Origin: Sthenelais limicola
Lineage: Eukaryota; Annelida; Polychaeta; Phyllodocida; Sigalionidae
Direction: 5' to 3'
DNA: 64,000 bases
Assembly: GCA_942159475.1 (NCBI GenBank)
Contig: OW804097.1
Span: 7,035,685 to 7,099,684, forward strand
In this document: piece after piece, positions 10,069 to 24,700 of the stretch
Position numbering within the stretch: position 1 is the stretch's first letter
How the letters are laid out: each line of letters opens with the position of its first letter
Notes under the pieces: generated by a model
Told to the model about the DNA's origin: nothing
What the model saw: the letters and a program-made list of their open reading frames with translations, nothing else
Database searches by the model: none
Program-made: the position numbers and the translations under genes

Positions 10069-13000
10069 TTATTTGAAGTGTGGATTCCTTCTCACAGGTT
10101 TCATGTACCCAGCCTCATCTTCAGACGAGCTCCCGTTGCGTAAATCTGCTGGAGTTGGACTGTTCACAAAAGCCATGACGTCCAATGGCTGGAAGACGGG
10201 GGGAGTAGGTACTCCTCCAACTGCACCTTCGCACCGAAGTGTATCGCTAAAGAGTGCATTCTCGTAAGGAATAGGGGCTGGGTAGTTGGGCATGTCGACA
10301 TCCTGGATATCCGAGCCAGCTTCCTCGGCGAGTAGTGGACATTGTGAGTCAGAGTTGCAAGGACTAAAAACATGTGCAGGTGGGGACAACATTGTAGGGG
10401 GAGCCTGTTGACCTGTTGACTGCGAAAGCAGGATGGTGGTTTTCTGTTGAGCTTTCATTACCTCCTCAGCTACTTCCTCAAGCAGATTGATGATCTCGGA
10501 GAAGTCAGGTCTTTGGTTGGCGTTGTGTTCCCAGCATCTGCGCATCACCTGGAAGCTGTACAAATCCTAAATTCAATTATTACATTTCTATTTCCGTATG
10601 CCTTCTGAACACTTTCTGGAGGCATTGATTCTTGGCAAACTAAACGAAGTAAAAAATTCAGCATTCACTGTTTTTTGTATTCAAATGAGAAAGGAAAGAG
10701 CAGATATGAATCATCTTGCCAATGTTAGGTATACATACACAGGTTCTGGACAATTGTCAGGCTTCTGGAGTCGGTTGCCTCTCTCTAGATGGATAAGAAG
10801 ATCCAGGTTTTCCACCATTGGGTAGGGACGGTCTCCTTGTGAATATACCTCCCAAACTGTCACTCCATATGCCCACTATATGGATTTGAAATTAACAGTT
10901 TCAAAATTCACCATTGCCGCACAGAATATTTGAGTTATCGAAAATGTGTAATTTTATGAAAGATTTGATAAGAAAAAATTGGTCACTTTTTGTCACATTG
11001 CAGGGAATCTGGGATCTACTTTGTTTAATCTGTGAACGTCTAATTTGTTTATGATTTTGATCAATATCTACAACTATCACTAACTAGTACATAACTGTGA
11101 GCCTTGTTTATATAGCTGGTTTATAAACAGCGCACTAAGTTCAAATCAGAGTTTCATAACAATAAACGATAATAACCAGCCCTAAGCTGAATAGGAGCAA
11201 TATGTCCTAGTATAACTAATGCATCCGTTCAAACGTTTTATTTTGTAAATTCTTGCTAAGTATAATAGTCACTCGACAATCAACAATGAGAAAGCCACAT
11301 TAGTTGGTATTTTTTTTTCAAATTTAATGTCCAATAAATTATTGTCATTGACAGGATGCATTTCAGAATATTTTACTTTTAAGTAGAAATCACTATTTTG
11401 CACTTACCGTGTCAGATTTAGAAGTGAAGAGTCTCTCGTCGAGACACTCTGGTGCCATCCACTTGAAGGGCATGGGTTTGTTACGTCCTTCTGGTCTGTA
11501 GTAGTCTGCCACGTAGATGTCCTTAGCAAGACCGAAGTCTCCTATCAGCACAACACCTGCAGCACTCACCCTGAAATAATAAGATGAATAAAACTGAACT
11601 ACTGGCTACTGCATGGTTGATACTTAATTCAAAATTCAATTTAGAACCATTTTCCAAAAAATCTAAAAACTCCAAATAATCATTTGTATTGATTGTGGAA
11701 GCTAATATCAAACATATCACAAACACGTCAGACAATAGATTCCATGAATTATTCTTTTCATCTTAAAACTGGGAATATTTTGAGAGGGTCGGTTGCTCAC
11801 TCCAACTCAAAAGAAATCTACAAACGTGTTATGTGTTGGATGAGAAGTAAGAGGGAAAATGAGTACTTACATACAATTCCTTGCAGCCAGGTCCCGATGC
11901 ACAAAACGTTTAGAGGACAGATATTCCATTCCTCTTGCTATATCAAGTGTGAACGCTGAGAAAGTCTTGAAGTCATACATCTGTAAATAGGGAATATGAT
12001 GAGGTTTTTTTTCATGAAAAATTAGATTAAATGTAAACTACTTTGACGTTCATATATATATATATATATTGCATTTTTATTCAGAAACAAATAACATTCC
12101 GAAATTGGATACTACTCTCTGCCTGAGCAGGTCTTTCTGAGAGATCCATTCCTACATAAATCTTGATCATAATTATACAAAGTTTTGTTTTCCAGAAAAT
12201 ACATACATATATAATATAGCTTTTGTTTTTATAAGAAATGATTATGGTTAATGTAATTAACTTTCCTGTGTGTTCTATCTACTTGTAACTAACTCTACAG
12301 TAAATGTTTACATGCTTATAAGTTTTCACCCATTTTAAAATGCGATACACAATGCAGGTTAAACGCTATGTACATAGTGTTGAAATGTCAATGAATAAAA
12401 GTAATGCTACATAGATGTATCGATCTTACATAAGGTCTTGTAGTCCTTTTTTCTTTCCTATACTGGAAAGCATCTCAGACCAGTCTGAGACATATTTACT
12501 CATCTCCTTCTATTAAACTTATATCATTTTCTGTTAAATGATAAGAGCGTAGGTATTGAATAATATTGTTTCTATGTGAAATGCAATGCATATTTAGGCG
12601 TGATAATCATGGTAAGGTATATATATGGACAAAACCAAGAAAATAAAGCCTTTGGGAAAGAGGCCGTTCATTATGCCGGGTTAGTTATGAGGTAATATTA
12701 GCTTTCAATTGATGGCTTTATGATAGAGTTTCGCCATATGGTACTTTAGTTTTATAATGGAGTTCAGGAAGAGAGAGATGTGGTAAACTTATTTTAATAA
12801 CAAGGCAATGCTGGATAGAGCGTATGTATTAAATATCATATAGGCCTTAAATAATAAAAAAGTACAGGTCTCTACTTTTGTTATGATGGCTAATACTCAT
12901 AGTTTACCTGTCTTGCAGCATATTTCCTCAGGTCTCCATTGATCATGTAGGGTAAGACTACATACAGGTCTCTAGGGTTCAGGATGACACCCATCAGGCT

Positions 13001-15744
13001 CAGTACGTTAGGATGTTGGAAGTCCTTCATTACTGTCGCTTCATTCAGGAAGTCCTCAATTTCCTCAATATCTGCACTTGTACCCTCTGAAAGAGGTACA
13101 AGTTTGATGTCAAGTAATAAACTGATGATTAATGATAGGTTTAAATTGTCCTGTTATATTTAATTACATGTTATATTTAATTAGTAACAACTGATCTTGG
13201 CGACTCTCCACTATACTTCATTTCTAAGCAGGGGTACGTTACATAAAGGGAGATATGCAATATTGGGTCTCCAATAAACTAATACGGGAGGTGTATCGTG
13301 CGTATTGGTAAAGTGGATTGCGTCCTAAGTTTAGATATTGCATCTCCACTTGCTAGTGATATATCAACATGATTTAGGAGGAAATCACAATGCAATATCA
13401 CCAACTACTACCTTAACCAATATAAGACAGACACAATTCTGCATGTCCTACATTAGTCCATTGGAGATGCAATATTGCGTATCTCCCTTTATGTAACGCA
13501 CCCCAGAACAGAAGTTTGGGGAATTAAAAACCAATCTGTATATTTACCTTTGAGTGTCTTTAGAGCAACATTTATAAGTTCACCTTCGATGGATATACTT
13601 GCGTGGAAAACCTTACCAAAGTTACCTGCAAAACAAAAAGATCTTTTTAATTCACTTAATGAATTCCATGTATATAAAGTGACATTTTTAATTTGTGATA
13701 CGAATTCCTAGTTTAAGTGATAAACAAGGTTGACAAAGGGTTTAAAAAGAATATAAGTTTGATTAACTCTTGACTTTTAATAACATACATCCAATTATAC
13801 TATTATATGACTATGTAAAGTAAAGAATGGAATATTTGTTCTCCAGCCAAAGTTTAATTTATTAAAGTAAAACTCTGGGCTGGAACACTTGCAGGGCATA
13901 CAGCTCAATTATGATTCATAAGTGGGAACTCACATTATGATACTGGTTTCTGGGCAATGATATTGTCAGAATCAATCAAGTAATTTCTTTCCCACTCTCC
14001 CAGTCTGTAGTAAAGTCCCAGTCTGTAGTAAACAGTCAAAGAGGCCACTTTACTTCAAGGTCAACTTAGCTATAGGGCTGCACCCCAAGTTAGGGACATT
14101 GCTGTATTAACCATTTTTTTTCTTAATCCTTGGGTATGAACATGGTTTTTTTGTTCATAAGTTCATCAATTGTGCAATAGGAATTTTCTCTGTATTTTTC
14201 TAAGAATAAAAGACCATCATTCCATACCTGCATAATTATAGTGCAAAATTTGAGTAAAAGGAGAGAATTAATTGATATAGGTTGTCTTCACACAATATGA
14301 AAAAGAATTTTTGGAATTGTGCATGCAACAGTTTCAAATATACACAGCCCTGAATCTCTGCTTTTGTTCCACATATGACAGTAACATTTAACAGAAAAAC
14401 TCAAAAAACTAAAAGGAACCTTAGAAAATGAATTAAGGCAATTAAGGTTTTGGTCCCTAACTTAGCACACACCACTATAGAAATACTACCTAACACTCAC
14501 TGGTCACGGTCTACTGATCCACTTGACACTTGACCTCAATTCTCAAAAGTATATACATAAATATTTAGCTGTGTTTTTACTGTTGAAATCAAATGAAAGA
14601 GCTCCCTGAGCTTTCTGCTGCCACTATTTGTTGTTATACATCCATATGCTTTATAGGTTTGCATTTCCAAAGCAGGTAGAAGTCAGGGACTATAAATATT
14701 TAGCTTAGATTACAATATATACTGTCTGAGTGCATTCACTTCCATTGAAACGGAAGTTTACCAGACCCTCCGTCTTGTCATTTATGCATAGCACACTGGG
14801 AAGACACTAGCCAAGTAACAGACAGAGTCTTCTCTATTAAATGCTGCCTTACAGCCACACACATTATTGGATTATTCATTATAGTGTACATAACATAATA
14901 TCTTAGTTTTCCTCAATGTCTGAACAGAGGTTATAGTCAGACCAGTGTCCCCCTTTAAGGGAACAGCATCTTAACAAGGCAATGATAAGTTGTACTAGCT
15001 GATATCCATCCTTTTCGAATCAATATATATACAAGTATATTGGTCGTTTATTTCATTTCATTTGTTTTGGCACATGATTTTAAGAGCATGCCACTCATCA
15101 AACCTGGCATTTTACTGAATAATAAACCATTAAGTGCTTACCTTTACCAATTCTCTTGTGCTTCTGAATGTTGTCGCATGTTAGAAGTCTTGCTTGAATA
15201 ACTTTCTGTAGTGCTGGGTTGAGGCTTGATAATATGTCTCGTTCACTTACAGCCACCGCTGCCTCACTGTCAGTCCTGTTTGCTGCAGAGGGCAAGGACA
15301 GAATACCAAAGCCTCTTTAAAACACATACACTGTGCCAGTATTCAAAATACAAGTATTTGCAAGTACTTGTGGGATCAATTGTCTCCCATATTTTATTAT
15401 CTGTGCTTTCCACTCCAGAGGTGCACTGAAGTGGGTGTGAGGAGAATATATGTTATTGCATTTGAACGAGAGAAATTTGAAACCTTTTTCACCGTGTTAC
15501 ATTCTATATATAATATATCTACAAATGTCTGTTTAGCTGCTGTACCTTCCAATGTAGAGAGTGGAATTTCCTGTGTAGGATTGTGCTTCCTTTTTCGCCA
15601 TCTCCACAGAATGATTCCAACAGAAAGAAGCCCAAACACAAATAAAGTGGCAAGAAAAATATAGATTGGATTATGTTCACTTTCTTCAACTGGACTTTTT
15701 GCGATGAAGAAACCCAGATCGAATTTAAAATCGTCAACCGTTAC
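10069..15744 (-). CDS. Transmembrane, kinase and tail exons of the receptor kinase
   Basis: Exon 15546-15744 has the last IPT strand ([13 protein letters not shown]), the helix [20 protein letters not shown] and a basic juxtamembrane run. The kinase is split over 15142-15282, 13548-13625, 12908-13086, 11871-11980, 11408-11570, 10741-10875 and 10069-10566. All catalytic residues are present: glycine loop, Lys881, Asp974 of HRD, Asp992 of DFG, and CW with RPDF in the C-lobe. [15 protein letters not shown] and KFVHRDL-like segments resemble MET and TAM kinases. The Tyr pair in DIYVADYYR is the expected autophosphorylation site. The tail of about 125 residues is Pro/Ser-rich. Confidence 0.88.
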
Positions 15745-18700
15745 CTGAAAATCATTAAAATTTAAGACATCATTGAAGTAATTGGGTTCATGGAATTGAT
15801 AGAATATTGTCAGATAAAAAAGGTCTTATCCCTGGAAACCTTGTGTTTTCTCAGTAAACTGATAAAACCTGCTTAATGATATCTCATAGAAGACAGCACA
15901 CACACTTACATGACTCTATCAATATGTAACGAATGATGGGGGACTAACCATTATTTGAAGACTCTTTTTTTCCAATTCGAGACTCATATTGTAAGCGTCA
16001 CAGACCAACGCATAGCTGTCCAAGTTGATGACTGCACATTTGTCGTTACTTAGGAGAATAGTGTAATCATTTTTGGAACAGCACAAGTCCAAATTCTCTC
16101 CCTATGATGTAATGGGAATATCACATTAACTAATTGGCTCTTAACTCGGTAAAGTTTAGGCCAAATTCTTCTGTAGTCAGGTATGTTTCTTAAGAATGAC
16201 TTTGAATTTGTACGAATTGTCTTAAGGTCGATATAGAATACTTATGAGTAACAACAAGGAGATTACTGACTATTCATTTTGTCCAGAGAGAAGCTGTTTT
16301 ACAGTAGTTAGTACCTCAGGCTTTACTTCCACCCACAATCCTCTCATCATTTTGCAATAAAATTGATGCCAAATCAATCAAATCCTTACTTTCTACTGGG
16401 AGTGCTTACTTTTAGAGTCAATTCTCCATCGTTGTATTCAAATTCGCCCGGGTAGAAGTACGGTTTAGGAAAGATGACAAATTCCTTGTCTGGGAAGAAG
16501 GCAGAAAGGTTCCTGTATTTCTCCACCCCGTCCAGCTCAAGCCCTATGGATGTTCTGAGGGTAGACTTCTGTTCAAGTTTAGGCATGGTACATATCATCC
16601 TCTGGCTACTTTGAATAGAACACTCCTGTATAAAGAAAATATGTTTTGATACTCAACAATAGATCGGTAAGAATGTTGAGAAAGGAAACCTACTGTTCGA
16701 CTAAGAATAAAATGTTTTTCCAGTTATTAATTCGTATTACCTTCCTAGTTATATCCATGCCAGAGATGTTTAGTATTTATCATATAAAAAGCGTAACACT
16801 ACTCATAATAAGTAATATCCACCCTAACTATCCGTTTTATGAAATTTAGTTAAAATAACAAAACATACCTTACATTACTGTTTTTACTAATCGAGTTAAT
16901 AGTTTGATGTTTCCTTACCCCCTTGGAGTGTAATACACCGACAGTCAATATCTTGTTGGTTCCATGAAAACTCACAGAATTAAGGAACCGGCCATGGACT
17001 GTGATTTTACTTCCACCCCTGTATAGTACGTTTGATATGTGTTACAATAATATGAATGATAATGATAAATAAATACTTAATGTTAAAATCATATGGTCGA
17101 CGTAAGGTTTTCAACACCATCATATACAATACAATACAATATATTAGCAGAATATGCTATACTCAGATTTCTAGAACAGCTCATTAATACTGTTTCATAA
17201 ATTGGGGGACACCATTATAAATGCTATCAAAGTTCTTAATTATCAAGATTTAAGAATCATGTTAAAAACAATGTACATCGTTTGTACCACCAGCAATCTC
17301 AAACAGGGATTTATGGAAAAGGTACTTTGTTGTTTATTTTTGGTTCATCATAAATAACATTTATTTCAGATATGCCCTATACGATGTAATATGTATAGTA
17401 TTAGTATGATTAACATGACTCACGTGAGGAAGGCCCTGTAGGGTGTAACGTGTTCAATGATGGGGTCAGGCAGATAGGTGAAGTTCAGCTCTTGGTCGAT
17501 ACGGTACCTTACACCATCAAGTAGGAGGTCCACCCACACCAATAATTGTTTTCCAATCATACTGTTATTTATAGAGTTTGTCTGATAGGTTATTGAATCA
17601 TTGGTGTACAACACACCCCTGAAATATTGAAAAAAGGAAATGTGAACGTACACATTTCAAGGAATTTGTTATTATTGGACTATTTATGACATGGTTATTA
17701 AGAAAAGAATTCTGACCATGCTTGGATGTTACAGTGGACTTAATTAAAAATAGTTAGTATATATTTACTTGTGCAGTCAAGAAATATCCCTCTTCTGTGA
17801 TTATGAAAAGATTGATGAATAGATAAGCCTTACAGATTTGAATTTATGGGTGTTACGTCAGAAAAACACCTTTGTACTGGGTGTGTTGAAAGGATTATTT
17901 GGAAGAGATTGAATAGTGTAACTAATAACTAGATAATCTGGTTGTATTTGTTCATTGCATGATAGTATTCTGTCATATGTTGAGAATTATTATCATGTAT
18001 CTGATAAAATGCTATCAATAAACAAACAAACAAACATATCAAAGTCATCACTAAAACCATACGCATAGATTCAAAGGAAATATTTCTGTATGAATAAAAC
18101 CGTCACCAACTTGAACGATGTGTATTCCTCAGCTGTTCCCATGAAGACCTCAACTGTGATGTTAAGTTTCAGCTGAGGCTTCAGTAGCTTTCCCTTGATC
18201 GTGACTAATGTGCCGCCAGATGCAGGCCCGAAGTTAGGCATCATCAATTCTACGTAAGGTGCCTTAGGAAGAGAAAAATATAATAGTCTGATATACTTAT
18301 TGATCGTATTTCTCGTGGTAGTTGCCTGGTCTCACAATACTTTTACAAACACTGATTGAAGTACACTTTATAATTCCCTTTCCTTAGTTCCAAATTCGTC
18401 TTTAAAAAACTGGGCAAGAATCTATGAAACATACCAGAACAAGACATCAAATATGTTGCAGTGGGATTATGAGAGAATGAATCAAAGCTTACTGCAATCC
18501 CTTTGCAAATTGAGGGAATTAATTCCAAGATTATAATGCGGAATCTAATATCTTGAGTATCTCTGAATCCAGTCTGATCAACATAATGCAAAACCAAGAA
18601 ACTAGACAGTAATTGATTAGCCAAATGACATTCATTTGCAATATTACATGATGCTAATATGCAGCTCTCCATTGATGAAATAATTAAAGAAACAAAACAT

Positions 18701-21700
18701 GTTGGGCCACTTTGGCTCCGAACTATTATTACACAAATGAATCTCCTTTTCCTTAAGAGTGTTGATCTTTTATTTAATATGACAACAAGATAAGTGTTTT
18801 GTTATTGTCAATATGAAACATTTAACGAGACAATGTATCGGAGCAATTTGGATATCATTATACTTATTCCAAGTGTCATATTTTACATAATGGATAAAAC
18901 AATGATGAAAGAAAATAAGAGAGATGACATATCTTACACATCTTTTCCCATGGCGTGAGATGTGTCCGTCTCTGCATCTGCATCTATTACACTCCTCACA
19001 TGTTGTGTTCTTCTGTTCATTGCCAGGGAAACAGGAACAGTGATTGTCATCCTCCTTCACACCAATCTCCCTGGAACATATTGATATTTCAGTATATATT
19101 GTTATGCTATGCAACAGTTAAAGGTAGGGCCCCCACAAGATTTAGTACAATATTACAATCCTTTGTCTTGGAATTGTCTCCAATTGATCTAACAAAAATT
19201 GATGAACGAATAATTGTACGGTCTAGGCTTAGGGCTGACAGTCCCTTCAAACTTCGGGAAAGCCTCTTGTCTCTGGTCACCAAATGTCAACTTCAGGGCC
19301 AAGAAAGTCATTAATGCGGCAGGCGTCAATCAATGACGTTCCATTTTTGCAAGCCTAGACAAAAATCAGTCAACACCCGCCTTGCATTGGTAAAGGGTCA
19401 GGTTATGTTTGTCGTAGTGTTCAAACGCCAGAAATTAAGGATTAAAGACCTTGAAGTTGGCAGGTTACCACTGAGCTCGAGGCATTGGTCATTTATTCAT
19501 TTTTTATTCTTTTCCACTTTCGTGACCCTGACCTGGCAGGTAACGTTAAAAAGAAACATTCTTAATCCCATGCTTGATGATTCTTATTTTAAATGAAAAC
19601 AATTCTGTTGAACCAATACCTACCGCCCATATATGACAAACTCATACAGCATGTTGTATTCCTTTAGAGTCTTAGGATAATTCAAGTAGTCCACATATCG
19701 GTCTCCAGTAAATCCAATAATAAGGCTATCAGTCACAACGCTCAGATGCCAGTCCACAAGATTCCATACAAACTTAAAGTCTCGCCCAGTTTTTTCCCAT
19801 CTTGGATTTGTATCGCTGGATGAATGTCAACAAAGAGACAATAGGAGTTATTAGTGCCGTTCCCTGTCTCTGTCAATGCAGCAACAATAATTTATGTCTG
19901 TCCACAAAATGAAACCCTATGAGGAGTCAATATAAAAAGTTTGAATAAATAGTACACCATATTTGATTTAGGAATTATGATTAAGACAATAAGAGATGAA
20001 AAACAATTCCCTCAACTTTGATAGTAAATGACCACATTATCAAACAAAACTAACTATTAACATGAGAACGTTTTTGGAATAAGAATTATTCATGACTTGT
20101 CTTATAATTCTAATAAAAAATTGATCCAGATTGATTTATAGAAACATTGGTGTAGTGATCAGAATCTAACTTATTCCAACACATACTAATTTCTTGCATC
20201 TCTTCAGAGGGAGATATTCCTAATCCAACCTTTTTCTTACATGCCTTCTATCAATCCCATGAAATTTGTGTTATGTAACATTGTGTAACCTCATTATATT
20301 TATATTGATTATCAATTATCACCCATTTATTATATTATCTCAGTACTAAAATCGCTAATTATGCTTAGCTACCCAGTACTGTGCAAGTCTACTTATTCAT
20401 GCTAGGCCATGGATATTACATCACGGGCTATATGCCCCCTACTCTTACCCAGATCCTGGAGGAAGATCTGTAGTTTCATTTAGATTATTAAATCAGTTGC
20501 TTGGCTCTTCTCATGAAGATCACACATGTCTCTGTATTATTCCATCATACCTTGACAGTTGTCATGCTATAAACATGTAAGGTAGATTTGAAAAAGCCAC
20601 CTGAGGTTTCGCCTAGGGATTATGCACCAAACAGTGCACCAGCGGCCCCTTAATGTTGGTCATTGATTTTATATTAAGGCATAGGGTAGGTGAGCTCTGT
20701 AGTGTGAGGTTAAATTGTGTATGGAAAACGAATGCTTATTTAAGGGAACAGCATGCCTATCTATACGCGCTCAAAGTAGAGTGTATCGGGTGATCTATTG
20801 TCTTTTCCATCTCATCCCATCTCATAGAGAAAGTCGCCTCAGAATAAGGCCTAATTGTGCAAATTGATTAAATGCCTCTTCTCCAATTTCATATCAGCAG
20901 ACGCTCAACTTTTGCTAAAGATTGATAGTGACATATACTTACTTATATGTATATCTTGTTTCGTTTAAGTGCATTTGAAGAATCAAATGCGTCTTTCCAA
21001 CGCTATGGCTGTAAATCGTGAATGACTGTTGTGGTAGGTGCAATTCTAATCTTGTGATCTGTAATTATCAAAATGATATGATGACTAAGGATTCAGATTA
21101 TTCGGGGTTTGTCGTTTTCTGATGTGCTTCAATTATTTAAATTGGTTTGAACCCTCCATCGTGCCATTTGCTATGATCACTCTCAGTTAACTTTGATTAA
21201 ACACTAACGGTTTTTTATATTTTGTTCCGTTCTTCTCCTACCCATCTAATATGATTGATTCAACCAAAATGTTGGAGGATTTTCTTTGGTTGTAAGTGAG
21301 GGTCTGAGGTGAAAGAGTGATATTGTTGTGTTACTGAGGGGAGGGGGTAGTAGTCAAGGTTATGTGGATAATGGTTGGCTTACAACAATGCCACAGCATT
21401 CCTCAATTGAAATACCATTAACATCTAGATATATAACACCGGCAGAATAATTCAGTCATATATGTATACATACGTCATTATTATGAGTAGGTCCTAACTT
21501 TGGTAATATTGTGTGTCAAACAGCTGAAAGTACAACACAAATTTGGGTAATAACATTGAATTCATTTGCCAGTGGGTAATGAAATTAGAATTCTTACCAA
21601 TGCTGGAGTGTCAAAAATTAGGCTGACGTTCATATCTGTCCTTGGTGCGCCCCAATACCCGTAACGTAGGGAGGAGTCCCAGATGCCATCGTAGAGGCCG

Positions 21701-24700
21701 GTGACAGGGAGGAAATACTGGTCTGGTTCCTGTGTCAGCCTCCCTGTGCCATCACTACACATGTCAGTGCCTTCCACACCTGTGCCAGGTGGGCACAGGC
21801 ACTCCGGGTAGGGCACACCCCCTGCCAACAACTCCATGTATCGGTACTCATCGTGTATTTGCCTTTAAATGCATTGAATATGTGTTATTTCTTTAAAGGT
21901 TGAGGTCTGATTAAGTTGGCGAAAATGTTGACGTTCATATATAAACGCATGAGGGAGGTTTCTGAATATTGTTTTCATTTATTATATCCTCTAATAGCAT
22001 TTTCCAAAAGCGTAACCTTGACTTTAAACTTGTGGAAGGGCATTAACAGGATGAGTATCAAATAGATCACAGATTGAATATAAAAAATCTGAATTATTAA
22101 ATTGAACATTAGGTAGATGAATGGAAAAATGACCAATTAACCAACTCATATAGAATAAAGGCATGGCATACATTCTTTGTATATCTGTCAGTTATATAAT
22201 CTACGTTCTTGCTAAATGGTTTATCATGATGAAATTAGTACACACGCCCGTGGGAATGTTTTTCTTTATGATAATTGTCTTCTATTTTTTGCTGCAGTTG
22301 TATAGTTACTTGTCATCAAATGTATATATTATATGTAGAGATGGATGGAGAATTAAAAATGTATGTCTTTCTATATTCATTTTTGTAACGTGTATACTCT
22401 GTCACAGCTTGCACAGAGAATATGGTAATAATTGTAAAATGGCTTGCTACATAAAATATTAAACAAAAGAAAATATGTGAATCTAATCCTAGAAAAAACA
22501 ATTGATATCTCTAAGACTGTCACGACTAGATTAGATTATCAATTGTAAATGTTAGTCTAGAACCCATACTATAGTGGAATGATCTTTACTTTCAATATTC
22601 CATTTCCAGATGATTAAATTAATTTCTAACAGTGATTTTGGTATTCAACGAAAGGAGAAAACATTCATTCTCACGAATCATTCTGTTCCTCTGTGAAGAC
22701 ATCAGCAAGATGCACTGCCCCGGTAAATGATTTGAATTGACCATGATCTAGTTGTTCACAAAAAATAATATTAAAACATTTGGACATCACAGAATATATC
22801 TAAATAAGTGTCATAGAATATTGAAACATGAAGATCCATTGAATTTAAGACTGACAACAATTGTTGATATTCTTTTTTGTATCTGGGCGGTCATTAAGAG
22901 GAACGAGGAGGCATATCTTAAAAGCTTACTGCTACTTAGGCCTGTAGTCGGTGGCAGATAAATACTGGTATAATCAGACGTGAGATCCCTGGTGAAGGAC
23001 CTGGGCTTCCTGGTAGGCGTTATCTGTTTTGCGTTGATATAGACAGCATCAAGGCTCATGCGAAGTCCCAGGGTCGTATTGTGGGATGGCAGAGTGGATA
23101 ACTGCAAAGTTAGGGATGCACTTTATGACTTCCTAATACTGATTCCCATTGTTAAAATGTGAATGATATCAGTCAATTGCTGTCCAGTTTAAGTGTATAT
23201 CAATGGTTGAAATAAACAGGAAATATCAAAATGAAATAATCATTAATCTATGAAAAATATCATGAATGTAGTTGTGTTGATGTTTGTATCGGTTACTCTA
23301 ACTCACATTAGTTTCCGAAAGTCCTGAGATGAAAGACATTTTACATGTAGATTTGTTGAATGCCGTCCAAAGTAGGTCTAGAACATGAGGTCTTACTGGG
23401 TTGGATGATTTTTCGCAAGTTACTAATATAGATTGGTGAAAGACCAATCATGACTTATGAAATGACTTATGTTCCTCTTTACATAGGTCATGTGTTTCAG
23501 GAAAATCAGTCACAAGTCGCAAAATGGATATTTTTCAAGTGATTTATTCACAAATTCTCCATATAGGAATGTACTCATTTACAACCTCTAATGTCCTTAG
23601 GTATATACACACATGCATCAAACTTTGAAACGGTGTATTAAACATGCCCTTGCATTCTTAAGCTCATTCTATAGAGTATATTAAGCTACTTTACTAATAA
23701 CTGTCCGCCCAGAGATATATTGCAAACTCTATTCTCAAATATTTAAATATCAAACTCAAAATATAGAATTCCTTATTTGGTGCCCTATTGTTAACTTTCT
23801 TTAGAATCGGCTTGAGCTCAATTTTTCAAATATGATGATATCTCAAAAATGTTTGCGACTTGTGACTCATTTTCCTGGAATACATATATGATATATTCCC
23901 TATAGCATGTAGGCGGAGCTTTTACAAATTAGAAGCGAGCTGGAAACAATATATATTCATCAAATATGATAAGCCTATTTCGTGTTTAAACCCTGTATCG
24001 TTTATATTATTTTCAGGTACATTTTATTTGAGTTTACTTTCAATACATTAATAATCTCATGGAGCTCAAATTGCAATAATCTAATAACAGCTGAGATGGC
24101 TAATATTTACCCTCAGAGATGGATCAACACTAAACATCTCTTGAATTGCAGGACAGCTCTACAAATATTGAGAGGCTCAAAAACACAAAAGCGAGCCTTT
24201 AAATATATATATGGATATGAGTTTAGACATTTCGTCGAGCTACATATTTCTTCTAAATCATTACCTCTAGCCCTCCTAAATAATCTTTCGCAGAATAGAC
24301 ATCTTCAAATCAAACTCAAATCAAACAATCAAGTATCGGTCACTTGTGATGAAATTTAGTAATTAAGTATAACTTTGTTGATATTTTAGCTAGGTCACAA
24401 TCCCATGCAATCCCATATTTACACCATATATTAAGAAATAAAATAGACATGATATACGAACAACAAATGTGCACGTATATGATTTCCACTTCATGTCATA
24501 CACTTTACGTTTTAGATCAACGTTAATAGCACTATACCAGGTTGAGCCCTCAATTCTAATTTGTGTTGAGTAAAACGTAATCCGTCGTTTAAGGGTCCGA
24601 TTTGCAGACAATGTACAATTTGCAGCTGTACACATTAAATAAAATCTGCTAAATTAGGCTGCAGTTTGGTCAATACTAGGTAAATTCGAGTATATTAGGC

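Noticed and set aside
18343..18672. 109-residue minus-strand frame
   Set aside because: It lies within an intron of the receptor kinase between well-supported exons and has no domain.
22163..22462. Hydrophobic plus-strand frame of 99 residues
   Set aside because: AT-rich intron of the kinase gene; hydrophobicity follows from base composition.
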